Source: Thalassobius sp050633445
GTDB lineage: Bacteria; Pseudomonadota; Alphaproteobacteria; Rhodobacterales; Rhodobacteraceae
NCBI GenBank assembly: GCA_050633445.1
Contig: JBOEGN010000080.1
Location: forward strand, 1 to 48,096
Reading direction: 5' to 3'
Length of the DNA: 48,096 nt
Positions 1 to 7,505 of this stretch are shown here, in pieces (the first letter of the stretch is position 1; each line of letters starts with the position of its first letter). The notes beneath the pieces were generated by a model, which made no database searches, had not been told where the DNA came from, and was given only the letters and a program-made list of their open reading frames with translations. The translations under genes were made by a program, and so were the position numbers.

Positions 1-3
1 ACC

Positions 4-78
4 GGGTGATTAGCTCAGTGGTAGAGCGCTTCGTTCACATCGAAGATGTCAGGAGTTCAAATCTCTTATCACCCACCA
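4..78 (+). tRNA. tRNA-Val (anticodon CAC)
   Basis: A complete cloverleaf can be folded by eye. The acceptor stem GGGTGAT (4-10) pairs with ATCACCC (68-74), followed by discriminator A and an encoded CCA (76-78). The anticodon stem CTTCG/CGAAG encloses the loop TTCACAT, giving anticodon CAC, which reads GTG valine codons. The T arm has TTCAAAT. The gene is intact and is followed within 75 bp by an integrase remnant, so it is the likely attachment site of the decayed element to its right. Confidence 0.95.
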
Positions 79-137
79 TTTTCACGTTAGTTTACAATTG
101 CTTATGGCTGGACGTGCCGTGGATGCGAAGTGTATTC

Positions 138-152
138 AGGTTCAGTGAACCT
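138..152. repeat. 15-bp perfect palindrome at integrase end
   Basis: AGGTTCA and TGAACCT form 7-bp arms around a single central G. The palindrome covers the stop codon of the integrase remnant. It could be part of its terminator or an arm site of the old attachment region. Nothing decides between these. Confidence 0.4.
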
Positions 153-297
153 AAACACTGCGTTTGTGACTGGCGAAATCCAGAACGTCAGCAGCGTCTT
201 GCATCTGTTCAGGAAGGGATCTTGCATAGGTCCGATAGGTTACGGCGGTGTTGGTGTGCCCCAGCATTTGGCCGACTTTCACCAATGGTACCCACCC
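151..297 (-). pseudogene. tyrosine recombinase (integrase), C-terminal remnant
   Basis: Reading the minus strand from 297 to the TAG at 153-151 gives about 48 residues that match the end of a phage-type tyrosine integrase: VKVGQMLGHTNTAVTYRTYA followed by RSLPEQMQDAADVLDF. The LGH box is present, and the tyrosine ten residues after the histidine fits the nucleophile spacing of integrases ending LGHxxxxxTxRxYAR. Everything upstream, including the other catalytic Arg, Lys and His residues, is missing, and the frame meets a TAG at 300-298. It is therefore inactive. Its position beside tRNA-Val, reading towards the tRNA, is typical of an integrase at the attachment end of an element. Confidence 0.8.
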
Positions 298-577
298 CTA
301 TGCAAACGACGTGACCAAGTTTCAGGTCGACGCCTATCTGAACGGCATCCTGCATCAAACGGCGTCGACTTTTCCGCCGTATCCGTTCCTCGATATCTCG
401 GGCGCGTCCTGGGCTGGCAATCCGGCGCATCCAATCATCGGGCGGCGCTCTGGGTATTCGATGGGCCATGATGCTGTCGTGCATGGGATTGGCCTGGCGC
501 GGATCACCGAACATGACGATGTCGCCGCCTTCCTCGCTGAAGAATACGCGCTGAACGCAACTGCCCTGGCGTCGTGA
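296..577 (+). pseudogene. 3' fragment of an unidentified, probably phage, protein
   Basis: An open frame of about 94 residues ends in TGA at 575-577 and has no start of its own. To its left the same frame runs into the antisense of the integrase remnant, so it looks like the tail of a longer gene cut by a deletion. The residues (for example FPPYPFLDISG and GYSMGHDAVVHGIG) have protein-like composition but I do not recognise the family. It lies immediately upstream of the lysis cassette, where phage tail or host-recognition genes often sit. Phage origin is inferred from context only. Confidence 0.45.
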
Positions 578-658
578 CGCGGCCTCCCCTGATTTCGACA
601 GCACTATTCGATCGAACGTCACCGGCCCGAGGCCAGTTTTTTTGTGCGGAGTAACGTG

Positions 659-988
659 ATGAACCGAGAAGACTTTTTTCATTGGCTCGGATCCGACGCT
701 GGACGGGCCGCTATCGCTGGGGCGCTGGGGGGCGTGGTGCGCTGGATCACGCTGCGCGAGCGCCCGCGCGAAGCTTTTGGCAGCCTGATCGTGGGCAGCG
801 TCTGCGCGATCTACCTCGGCCCGCTGGTCGAGCCGATGCTGGCCCCGGTGATCGGGAAGATTGCGCCGAAGGGCGACAGCGCAGGGTTTGCATCTTTTGT
901 GGTGGGGCTTGGGGGGATTTCGATCGCGTCTTTTGTGATCGAGATCTTTCGCGCGCGGATGCGGGGGCAGGTCGATGACAAAGCGTGA
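659..988 (+). CDS. putative phage holin (small membrane protein)
   Basis: 109 residues beginning MNREDFFHWLGSDAG. The ATG at 659 has GGAG seven bases upstream, so I prefer it to the in-frame GTG at 644. Three hydrophobic stretches are visible (about residues 16-30, 44-68 and 80-100), followed by a short charged tail ending GQVDDKA. Small size, several membrane segments and position directly upstream of an endolysin and a spanin are the classical holin arrangement: the protein would permeabilise the inner membrane to release or trigger the endolysin. There is no sequence signature that proves this; the call rests on topology and neighbours. It appears intact although the rest of the prophage is gone. 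Confidence 0.6.
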   Translation: MNREDFFHWLGSDAGRAAIAGALGGVVRWITLRERPREAFGSLIVGSVCAIYLGPLVEPMLAPVIGKIAPKGDSAGFASFVVGLGGISIASFVIEIFRARMRGQVDDKA

Positions 989-1078
989 AGCAATGAAATG
1001 CGCGGCCAAAAAGGAAGCGCGGGTTTGGGCGGTCGGTTTGGCCGCCCTTTTTCTTTTCCTGATCTGGAGTTGGGTCCG

Positions 1079-1723
1079 ATGAAATATACGACACGCGATT
1101 TGCAAGCCCGTCTAGCGGCGCTTGGTTTCCATCCTGGCCCGATTGACGGTCTGCGTGGGCGGCGCACGAAGGCAGCGCTGGACGCCGCGATGTACGACCG
1201 GGTCGTGACCGATCCGCGGCATCTGTTCCACCGCTCGGGCCTGCACCGGATTCACTGGCACTGGACCGCCGGGGCCTATGGCGAGATCATGATGGAGCTG
1301 GATCGCTATAACATCCTGATCGACCAGGATGGCAACGAGGTGGAAGGGACTTTCCCGCCCATCGCGCAGGCCGGTTATCGATCGCGCTTTGCTGCCTCGC
1401 ATACGCTGAGCGCCAATACCGGCGCGATTGGCCTGTCTCTGGACTGCATGGCTAATGCGCGGGAATGGCCCTTTGATGCTGGCAAATATCCAATGACCCG
1501 CGCGCAGGTCGCGGCGCTGGCCACCACCACCGCGCGCCTGTGCAAGCAGTACGATATTCCGGTCAGCCGCTGGTCCACGCTCAGCCATGCCGAGATCCAG
1601 CCCACGCTGGGCATTCGCCAGCGGTTCAAATGGGATATCACCTGGCTTCCCGGCATGACCCGCCCCGGCGATCCGGTCGAGGTTGGCGACAAGCTGCGCG
1701 ACATGGTGAGGGCGGCGATGTGA
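1079..1723 (+). CDS. phage endolysin, N-acetylmuramoyl-L-alanine amidase
   Basis: 214 residues. The ATG at 1079 (MKYTTRDLQARLAALG) has a GGAG-like sequence just upstream; the open frame extends further left but carries no domain there. Residues about 5-40 form a peptidoglycan-binding repeat (LGFHPGPIDGLRGRRTKAAL). The rest resembles the Amidase_2 fold: HWHWTAG gives the first zinc ligand, SHTLSANTGAIGLSLD the core strand, and LSHAEI and KWDI the later metal and catalytic positions. It would cut the amide bond between muramic acid and the stem peptide. No signal peptide is visible, so it should need the upstream holin. Its stop overlaps the spanin start (GTGA). Confidence 0.85.
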   Translation: MKYTTRDLQARLAALGFHPGPIDGLRGRRTKAALDAAMYDRVVTDPRHLFHRSGLHRIHWHWTAGAYGEIMMELDRYNILIDQDGNEVEGTFPPIAQAGYRSRFAASHTLSANTGAIGLSLDCMANAREWPFDAGKYPMTRAQVAALATTTARLCKQYDIPVSRWSTLSHAEIQPTLGIRQRFKWDITWLPGMTRPGDPVEVGDKLRDMVRAAM

Positions 1724-2070
1724 GACGGGCAGGGGTGGCGCTGGCGCTTCTTCTGGCCCTTACTGCCTGCGGCGGTATTCCGGCCTTTCTGACCGGCGGC
1801 GGAACCAAGGTGGCGGCGAATGTGCAGGCTGGTGAGACCAACACGCAGACGGTCGGCAAAAGCGAACAGTCCTCGCAAGAAATCATCCGACCCAATGCCC
1901 GCAATATCCGCCAGTCGGCTGATCGCAACAAGGTTCAGGCCGACCAGGTGCAAACCGTCGTGGTGCAGGAAGTGCCGACCTGGTTAATCATCGCCTTCGC
2001 CGTGGCGCTGTTTCTGGATAGCCCGCTCAGGTGGTGGGCGCAGATACGGGCGGGGTGGAAGAGACGATAG
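1720..2070 (+). CDS. unimolecular spanin-like phage lipoprotein
   Basis: 116 residues from a GTG at 1720 that overlaps the endolysin stop. The N-terminus is a lipoprotein signal: hydrophobic core then LTAC with the acylated Cys at residue 17. The middle (residues about 30-85) is polar and rich in Gln, Asn and Val, and a hydrophobic segment (about 87-99, WLIIAFAVALFL) precedes a Trp- and Arg-rich end. An outer-membrane lipid anchor plus a C-terminal inner-membrane helix in one chain is the architecture of unimolecular spanins such as T1 gp11, which disrupt or fuse the outer membrane at lysis. Family membership by sequence is not claimed. An alternative is an unrelated small lipoprotein. Confidence 0.6.
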   Translation: MRRAGVALALLLALTACGGIPAFLTGGGTKVAANVQAGETNTQTVGKSEQSSQEIIRPNARNIRQSADRNKVQADQVQTVVVQEVPTWLIIAFAVALFLDSPLRWWAQIRAGWKRR

Positions 2071-2081
2071 GGTAAAGGAAA

Positions 2082-2103
2082 AGCCCCGCGCTAAGGCGGG
2101 GCT
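2082..2103 (+). terminator. terminator of the lysis cassette
   Basis: AGCCCCGC (2082-2089) pairs with GCGGGGCT (2096-2103) around a six-base loop, followed by a T-rich stretch. It lies 12 bp after the spanin stop. The facing hicB remnant ends about 25 bp further on, so it may serve both directions. Confidence 0.7.
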
Positions 2104-2129
2104 GATTTGCTTTCTTTGTTTGATATCAA

Positions 2130-2543
2130 TTAGTGAACGTGCTTGGTGGTTGCTGAATCGGAAATAATGCTTGCCATCATTTGATTCCGATATCCATTCC
2201 CGTTGTCCATCAGGAGGGCCAGTTCAGAGATCTTGCGTTCAAGTTTTTGGATGCGACCGTCTGCGTGATCAGCATAGTCGAGAGCCGCTTTCAGTGCTTC
2301 AATCATTGCTTTGTCGCGTTGCCTGGCTTTCTCGATTGACGCGCCCGGTTCCGGGATCTCCCGCTCCATATCTGTCGCTGCCTCGAACCAGCAAGCAATT
2401 GCATCTTGCACACTATTAGCTGCTTCTTAGGGCGTTTCGCCATCGCTCATGCAACCGGGCAGATCTGGAACATAAGCAGCGAAGCCGCCGCCGTCCTCTT
2501 CACAAAGAGGAACCAAAACAATGGGATAATCGGTCGGATTCAT
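2130..2543 (-). pseudogene. hicB: hicB antitoxin with an in-frame stop
   Basis: From ATG at 2543 (AGGAGG seven bases upstream) the frame reads MNPTDYPIVLVPLCEEDGG and then GFAAYVPDLPGCMSDGETP, a clear HicB N-terminus. Codon 39 is TAA (2429-2427). Without it the frame runs on for 98 more residues, EAANSVQDAIACWFEAATDM and onward, which is the rest of the HicB fold plus a coiled-coil-like tail to 2130. A single base change explains the stop. HicB neutralises the HicA mRNA interferase and represses the operon. The downstream piece alone would lack the toxin-binding fold. The start overlaps the hicA stop (ATGA). Confidence 0.8.
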
Positions 2544-2801
2544 TTCATGTCCTCCTGAGCGGCCCGGTGCTGTTTCACCATGACCACAACCTTCCTAACA
2601 CATGGTGCCTTAATTGGGCGGTAGTGTGGCACGGTTACGATCTGCTCAAGATATGGGCTGGCAAAGGTATAGTGACTACCTGTTGTTGGCTCCCTAAACG
2701 GTCAAATTCTCGGCATTTGCGACTGATATGAGTTGGTCCATGCGCCAATCGTCTCGAGGATTAGCTTCCATTTTCTTCAAAAACTTGTCGGACCTTGCCA
2801 A
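2540..2801 (-). pseudogene. hicA: hicA mRNA interferase, frameshifted
   Basis: Likely TTG start at 2801 with AGGAG nine bases before it. The first frame gives MARSDKFLKKMEANPRDDWR then MDQLISVANAENLT, matching the N-terminal half of HicA toxins of the EKMRANPRDW type. A one-base excess in the T run at 2698-2696 shifts the frame; after it comes REPTTGSHYTFASP with the catalytic GSH histidine, then VTVPHYRPIKAP, the usual end of the fold. Removing one T restores one continuous protein of about 86 residues. As it stands the product would be truncated before the active site. Toxin and antitoxin are thus both disabled. Confidence 0.75.
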
Positions 2802-2941
2802 GTCTCTTGTCTCCTAATGGACCGTGCTCACAAAACTTATCCACAGTCAATAATCTCTGAAATCGTGATATACCACCTAAGCATGTGTGAAAAACCCCAC
2901 TAAATCGATGTTTTCGATGTGAAGATGCTTGAAGCTATCAA

Positions 2942-2958
2942 CTATCATTCCATGATAG
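2942..2958. repeat. 17-bp inverted repeat upstream of hicA
   Basis: CTATCAT and ATGATAG are separated by three bases. It lies about 140 bp upstream of the hicA start. It could be an old operator for HicB or the edge of another lost gene; no function is shown. Confidence 0.3.
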
Positions 2959-3104
2959 GTAGTTCTTTTGGTGCGAGCATTCGTAACTAATGAAGCCAAA
3001 GTGTCGCACAAAGTGATCTTTTCCCTCAGCGAACCCCTCATCAGAACACCTGTTCCGTCAACCGATTGCTCCCATTTTTTGTGCCATCAGCTAGAATCAG
3101 CATA

Positions 3105-3126
3105 GGAAGCTTCTCTCGGAGCTTCC
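3105..3126. repeat. hairpin GGAAGCT/AGCTTCC
   Basis: Seven-base perfect arms (3105-3111 and 3120-3126) flank eight bases. It is not followed by a T run and adjoins no recognised gene. Confidence 0.35.
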
Positions 3127-3252
3127 CGTCACAAGATGGTGATTGAGTGGCCGTGCAATGCAGTCGGGGGGCTAGGGGCTGGACTGTTTTGAGGGGGGAG
3201 GTCGGGGTGGGCTAGAAGCTGCCTTGCTGCTTTACAGGGCGCGGTTTTCTTT

Positions 3253-3293
3253 CTGGACCGGCCGTGACGGTGTCACTCGGCGGCCGGTTCCAG
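3253..3293. repeat. nested inverted repeat of 41 bp
   Basis: The outer arms CTGGACCGGCCG (3253-3264) and CGGCCGGTTCCAG (3281-3293) match apart from one extra T. Between them lies a second palindrome, GTGAC-ggt-GTCAC (3264-3276). It is in the gene-free stretch and could be a relic of a mobile element end. Confidence 0.5.
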
Positions 3294-3697
3294 CCCGAAG
3301 CGGGCCTGGCGTTTCAGCACGTCGGGCGGAGAGCTGTCGTTCGCTGCAAGTGAGAAATCGAGGGCTCGGCTCCACTAGCCAGATGTTGGCTAAGGACATC
3401 CAATATGCCTTGGGTTGGATCAATCAGTGGCCGTTTCAATAGCAACACACAAACAAAAGGTGAACGGAGCGCGGTGAGCGCAGCTTGCGCTACTGATGAG
3501 CCAATAGGAGAATTTACCACAGGATTTTGCTGAAGAGCCTTCCTTGTTATTTGAGACGCCTTGATCCCGCAGAAATTCACAGTATGCGCTTTGAGAGTAA
3601 TTGCGTGTCGCACCGCCCCTTGGGGTTGTGTGATGGAACTCAGTCGCTTAGCCTTTTTTCACTTCTTATTTTCACACACGTATAAGGAAGACTGACA

Positions 3698-5806
3698 TTG
3701 ACCCCATCAGCTCATTCGAATTTATCGCGGCGCGCATTTTTGAAGTCGACGGCGGCCACTGCTTTTGCGGTTGCCTACGCGCCGACGGCTCGTGCGGAAA
3801 GCCATGCCACCGGAGCCGCATTCGCAAGCCCCGCGAATCTTGCCAAAGCTGGCCGAGTTGGGAGCGGGCTAGCCTTTGAAGAAAAATTCAAAGAAACGCT
3901 GGATTATCAATATCTTGAGTTTTTGGTTGAGCATTGGCGCGGACATATGGATGCCAATTTTACCGGTGGTGACCAAACGCCTGACGTGTTTTACGCTCTT
4001 GGATGCGTGACGCGGACAAATGCGCCTTTCAATGATGCGAAGCTGCGCATTCCTGCCTATGTCGACATGACCAAAGCTGAAAGCGGCCAACCCATTGTTG
4101 GTCCGACGCTTAACATGGAACGGGGCAAGACGACCGGGGTTTTGCTGAAAAATGCAATCCAAGGCTGCGGCGCGGATGCGATCCCGGGTGTCGAGAACAA
4201 TATGTCGGGCTGGAAGCCGCATGATTTTACCTCAACGAATTTGCACACACATGGTCTGCATGTGTCACCTCAGGCCCCGTCGGATGATGTGTTGATTATC
4301 CTCGATTCCAAGCACAAACCACATTCGCTCCATGCCGGGCACGAGGGGGGCAGCGCAGCGCATCACACAATCCGAAGCGCCTTGGATGCGACCTCTTATG
4401 CGTATCGCTACGAGCTGCCAGCTGATCATCCGGTCGGCACATTCTGGTACCACCCACATAAACACGGGTCGGTCGCGGCGCAGGTTGGTCCCGGCATGGC
4501 AGGGGCACTGATCGTCACAGCGCCCGACAGCGAAAATGACTTTGACACACTTCTGGCCACGACCTGCAAGATTACGGCCAGCGACGAAGAAATCGTGGTG
4601 CTACAAAGCATCTCGTATTTTGAAACGACCGGGGGCGCTCCGGAGCAAGGCGTATTCTACCCCTATGGATATTACGTAGGAGCGGTGGAGGAAGGCTTTG
4701 ACGCAAGCACCTGCCACGGGTTGACGCCGACCAAAGCCGCGGCTGTTCCGGCCTTGGGTGTCAACGGACAGGTTAATCCGGTCATCACAATGGATCAGGG
4801 CGAGATTAAGCGGCTGCGCTTTGTAAACGCTTCTAACGGGCAAACCGTCGTGCCTCAGTTCGTCGGCGAAGGTGCTGCGCCCGAGGTGTATGCCATTGCC
4901 GTGGATGGTATCGCCTTGTTGCCTCCTACGGTTTCGGATGCCACATCGGACCCTGAATATTTCAAAATCGATTATGATGTTACCAAAGCTGATCCAGAGG
5001 CCTATTGGACCAACGCGGAACTGATTACCTTGGCTCCGGGGCAGCGTCTTGATCTACTCGTCAAAGCGGGCACCGCCGCGGGCAGTTTCCAGCTGAAGGG
5101 CGCGGCAAAGGGAACGGTGCCCATGGTCGTTGAAGGACAAGATCCGAATACGGCTGACATTCTGACGGTTACGGTGACCGCGCAAACAAGCAACAAGAAC
5201 CAATCCATTCCGACGGTCAGCCTTTTCGAAACAGCAAGCATCAAGCGCCCTGTTCCCCCGGTCGTTGACATTGGCGGCATTTGGCCAGCTGCGACGCAGT
5301 CCATCGAGTTCAAGACAATCGAAGAAAACTTCACTGGGTCCTATCCGTCAAAGCCCGCCTTTGTGGTAAATGACCAGTATTTCGATGTAACCGTCGGCGA
5401 CCCGGCCCAAATTCAGCTTTTCAAGGGCGATACGGATGTCTGGAATGTTTACAGCACCAATGATGCCCATATTTTCCACATCCATATCAACTCGTTCCAA
5501 GCTCTGGGTCGGTCAACATATGACGCGACAAATCGCGTCTACTCTGCGCCGGTGACCTACAAAATGCCAATCTGGCGGGACACGATCTATGTCGATAGCG
5601 TTGGAGGCGAAAAAATTCCGGGGTCGGAGCCGACCAAGAACTATGACACATATACGCCGGGAACGATGGTTACGATGGCCAGCAAGCAAGTTGATTTTAC
5701 GGGTGAATTTGTCTTGCACTGCCACAATTTGTTTCACGAGGACAATGGAATGATGGTGACCGTTTCGATCCTGGATCCTGAGACTGGCGGCACGGATAGC
5801 GAGTAA
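3698..5806 (+). CDS. Tat-exported multicopper oxidase
   Basis: 702 residues starting at a TTG (3698) with AAGGAAG seven bases upstream; no ATG fits before the signal. The N-terminus carries a twin-arginine signal (SRRAFLKS, hydrophobic stretch, cleavage near ARA at 31-33), so it is exported folded. All four copper-binding blocks are present: HTHG at 183-186, WYHPHKHG at 250-257, HIHIN at 594-598 and HCHNLFH at 674-680 followed by the ENGMM-like DNGMM that places the type 1 copper. This is a laccase/CueO-like enzyme that oxidises metal ions or phenols with oxygen. It is longer than CueO (about 500), with a large insert near residues 305-345. It stands alone, without copper exporters or chaperones, so the substrate is open. 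Confidence 0.9.
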   Translation: MTPSAHSNLSRRAFLKSTAATAFAVAYAPTARAESHATGAAFASPANLAKAGRVGSGLAFEEKFKETLDYQYLEFLVEHWRGHMDANFTGGDQTPDVFYALGCVTRTNAPFNDAKLRIPAYVDMTKAESGQPIVGPTLNMERGKTTGVLLKNAIQGCGADAIPGVENNMSGWKPHDFTSTNLHTHGLHVSPQAPSDDVLIILDSKHKPHSLHAGHEGGSAAHHTIRSALDATSYAYRYELPADHPVGTFWYHPHKHGSVAAQVGPGMAGALIVTAPDSENDFDTLLATTCKITASDEEIVVLQSISYFETTGGAPEQGVFYPYGYYVGAVEEGFDASTCHGLTPTKAAAVPALGVNGQVNPVITMDQGEIKRLRFVNASNGQTVVPQFVGEGAAPEVYAIAVDGIALLPPTVSDATSDPEYFKIDYDVTKADPEAYWTNAELITLAPGQRLDLLVKAGTAAGSFQLKGAAKGTVPMVVEGQDPNTADILTVTVTAQTSNKNQSIPTVSLFETASIKRPVPPVVDIGGIWPAATQSIEFKTIEENFTGSYPSKPAFVVNDQYFDVTVGDPAQIQLFKGDTDVWNVYSTNDAHIFHIHINSFQALGRSTYDATNRVYSAPVTYKMPIWRDTIYVDSVGGEKIPGSEPTKNYDTYTPGTMVTMASKQVDFTGEFVLHCHNLFHEDNGMMVTVSILDPETGGTDSE

Positions 5807-5835
5807 CGGCTTATAGGTCGCGCACAAACGCCAAA

Positions 5836-5861
5836 CGTCGGCGGCAGTCATGCCGCCGACG
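5836..5861 (+). terminator. terminator after the multicopper oxidase
   Basis: A perfect 11-bp stem (CGTCGGCGGCA/TGCCGCCGACG) with a four-base loop starts 29 bp after the stop, followed by CGGGATTTT. It closes the single-gene unit. Confidence 0.75.
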
Positions 5862-6169
5862 CGGGATTTTCCAGCATGAGCAATAGCTGCGACTGCGCAA
5901 TCCGGAAAACCCGCCGAACGACTCTTCAGCCAGAAAAATGTTGCGTTCAGCATGAATGCTGGCAACACGAAAGCTGCGGTGCGGCACGGACGGAACCAGT
6001 GTATGTCTCCAATGGGCGGTCCTCGCGAACGGCCCAAATTCGGCAGAATGTCGCTAATAATTATGACACTTGCAGTGATTTTCGTTCAATTTTCAATCAC
6101 TCACGTCGATACCAAGGTTTCAATCGCAGAAAAGTGCATCCTTCTAGGCTGATCGCAATAGCCTAAGGG
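5862..6169. other. leader region before the riboswitch
   Basis: About 300 bp between the oxidase terminator and the guanidine riboswitch. I see no gene. The promoter of the guanidine operon must be here, but I cannot point to a convincing -35/-10 pair. Confidence 0.5.
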
Positions 6170-6171
6170 AG

Positions 6172-6280
6172 CAGGACGCTTAGGGTTCCGCCGCCTCACA
6201 GGCGGGTCAGGTCCGAGAAGCGTCACCTTGTTGGCAAAATCCGGCAAGGCACACGGCGGGGCAAAATCCCGGGAGGTTAC
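6172..6280 (+). promoter_or_regulatory. guanidine-I (ykkC subtype 1) riboswitch
   Basis: The conserved blocks of this aptamer occur in order and spacing: GGGTTCCG (6183-6190), GGTCCGAGA (6210-6218), ACACGG (6251-6256) and CCCGGGAG (6268-6275). Pairing supports the fold: P1 GACGCT (6175-6180) with AGCGTC (6219-6224), the internal stem CCGCC (6191-6195) with GGCGG (6201-6205), and a second hairpin CCTTG (6226-6230) with CAAGG (6245-6249). Guanidine-I RNAs bind guanidinium and turn genes on. The first start codon is at 6373. No terminator with a T run lies between, so control may act on translation or on a structure I cannot resolve. Confidence 0.92.
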
Positions 6281-6372
6281 TGCGCTGGTTTCGTCCGCGC
6301 CCAATCTCTTTGTTCCGCCAGCGGCCCGTAAACCAATCACAACTTCGGCGGGACGTGACAACGGGGAATGAC

Positions 6373-7440
6373 ATGAAAATGACAAAGCTGATGTCTGCGA
6401 CCGCCCTTGCATTGGGTGTCCTTACCGCAGCCGCTGCACCAATCGCAGCGCAAGAAAAAACCGAATTTAAACTGGCGTGGTCCATCTATGTAGGCTGGAT
6501 GCCTTGGGGCTATCTTGAAGACAGCGGCATTATGGACAAATGGGCAGACAAATACGGCATTGATGTCGAAATCGTTCAGTTCAACGACTATGTTGAATCC
6601 ATCAACCAATATACGGCAGGTGCGTTTGACGGTGTTTCCGCGACGAACATGGACACGCTGTCTATTCCATCTGGCGGCGGCATTGACACCACCGCGCTGA
6701 TAATCGGCGATTATTCCAACGGCAATGACGCAGTGATCGCTAAGGGGGCCAGCAGCCTTGCAGATCTCAAAGGCAAACCAGTCAATTTGGTTGAACTGTC
6801 TGTGTCTCACTACTTGTTGGCACGCGGCCTGGACACGGTCGGTTTGGAAGAATCTGATCTGGACTCTGTGATTAATACTTCCGACGCGGATATGATTGCG
6901 GCATACGCAACCTCTGACGTCGAAGCGGTGGTCACATGGAACCCGCTGGTGTCTGAAATTCTCGGCTCTAACCCAGATGCCGTGAACCTGTTCGACAGCT
7001 CGAAAATCCCCGGCGAAATTCTTGACCTGATGGTGGTGAATACCGAGACCTTGGCCGCCAACCCAGACTTTGGCAAAGCCGTGGCAGGTGCTTGGTATGA
7101 AGTGATGGGTCTGATGGCTGCCGGTGACGAAGAAGCACTGACAGCCATGGCCGAAGCATCTGGAACCGATCTGGAAGGATACAAGGCCCAGATGGCGGCG
7201 ACAGAGATGTTCTTTGACCCAGCTGATGCCGTTGCGCAAGCAAGCTCGGATGCGCTGCCGACCACCATGACCAATGTTGCTGAGTTCCTGTTTGACAAAG
7301 GCATCTTGGGCGAAGGCGCGCCAAGTGCTGATTTTGTCGGCATCGCCTATCCTGATGGGTCTGTTTCAGGCTCGGAAGCGAATGTGAAGTTCCGCTACGA
7401 CACCACGTACATGCAGATGGCCGCCGACGGCGCACTGTAA
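6373..7440 (+). CDS. ABC transporter substrate-binding protein, probably for guanidine
   Basis: 355 residues from the ATG at 6373 (GGGGAA seven to ten bases upstream); an earlier in-frame start at 6310 would place non-signal residues before the leader. The signal peptide MKMTKLMSATALALGVLTAA ends near IAAQ. The mature part has the NitT/TauT-family periplasmic fold, with YVGWMPWGY at the start, FDGVSATNMDTL in the first lobe and DVEAVVTWNP in the hinge. Transporters of this type lie beside gdmH in cyanobacteria and behind guanidine riboswitches elsewhere. The riboswitch directly upstream and the guanidine hydrolase downstream make guanidine the likely ligand. That ligand is inferred, not shown. 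Confidence 0.85.
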   Translation: MKMTKLMSATALALGVLTAAAAPIAAQEKTEFKLAWSIYVGWMPWGYLEDSGIMDKWADKYGIDVEIVQFNDYVESINQYTAGAFDGVSATNMDTLSIPSGGGIDTTALIIGDYSNGNDAVIAKGASSLADLKGKPVNLVELSVSHYLLARGLDTVGLEESDLDSVINTSDADMIAAYATSDVEAVVTWNPLVSEILGSNPDAVNLFDSSKIPGEILDLMVVNTETLAANPDFGKAVAGAWYEVMGLMAAGDEEALTAMAEASGTDLEGYKAQMAATEMFFDPADAVAQASSDALPTTMTNVAEFLFDKGILGEGAPSADFVGIAYPDGSVSGSEANVKFRYDTTYMQMAADGAL

Positions 7441-7450
7441 GGAAACTAAC

Positions 7451-7472
7451 GGGCGGCGGTCAAACGCCGCCC
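7451..7472 (+). repeat. intercistronic hairpin after the binding-protein gene
   Basis: GGGCGGCG (7451-7458) and CGCCGCCC (7465-7472) form a perfect 8-bp stem with a six-base loop, 10 bp after the stop and 33 bp before the permease start. There is no T run, so it more likely protects the upstream message or partly ends transcription, giving more binding protein than permease. Confidence 0.6.
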
Positions 7473-7505
7473 GATCCCCCCATTCGGATCGAGGACATCC
7501 CAGCC

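Larger units (their letters stand above)
2802..3697. other. gene-free stretch at the right edge of the decayed element
   Basis: About 900 bp in which I recognise no gene on either strand. It is visibly more AT-rich than its surroundings up to about 3120. It contains the inverted repeats at 2942-2958, 3105-3126 and 3253-3293. No copy of the tRNA-Val 3' end that would mark the far attachment site was seen. The last 60 bp must include the promoter of the multicopper oxidase gene, but no clear promoter can be picked out. Confidence 0.5.

Noticed and set aside
209..1105. Long minus-strand open frame of 298 codons across the lysis genes
   Set aside because: It is antisense to the holin and the int remnant in another frame, with no ribosome site or recognisable domain; high GC makes such shadows common here.
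2802..3697. Far attachment site repeating the tRNA-Val 3' end
   Set aside because: I looked for the T-arm and acceptor sequence through this stretch and found no convincing copy.
3698..5806. Copper nitrite reductase
   Set aside because: The final HCHNLFH block with a full trinuclear-site set and the length indicate an oxidase with four coppers, not a nitrite reductase.
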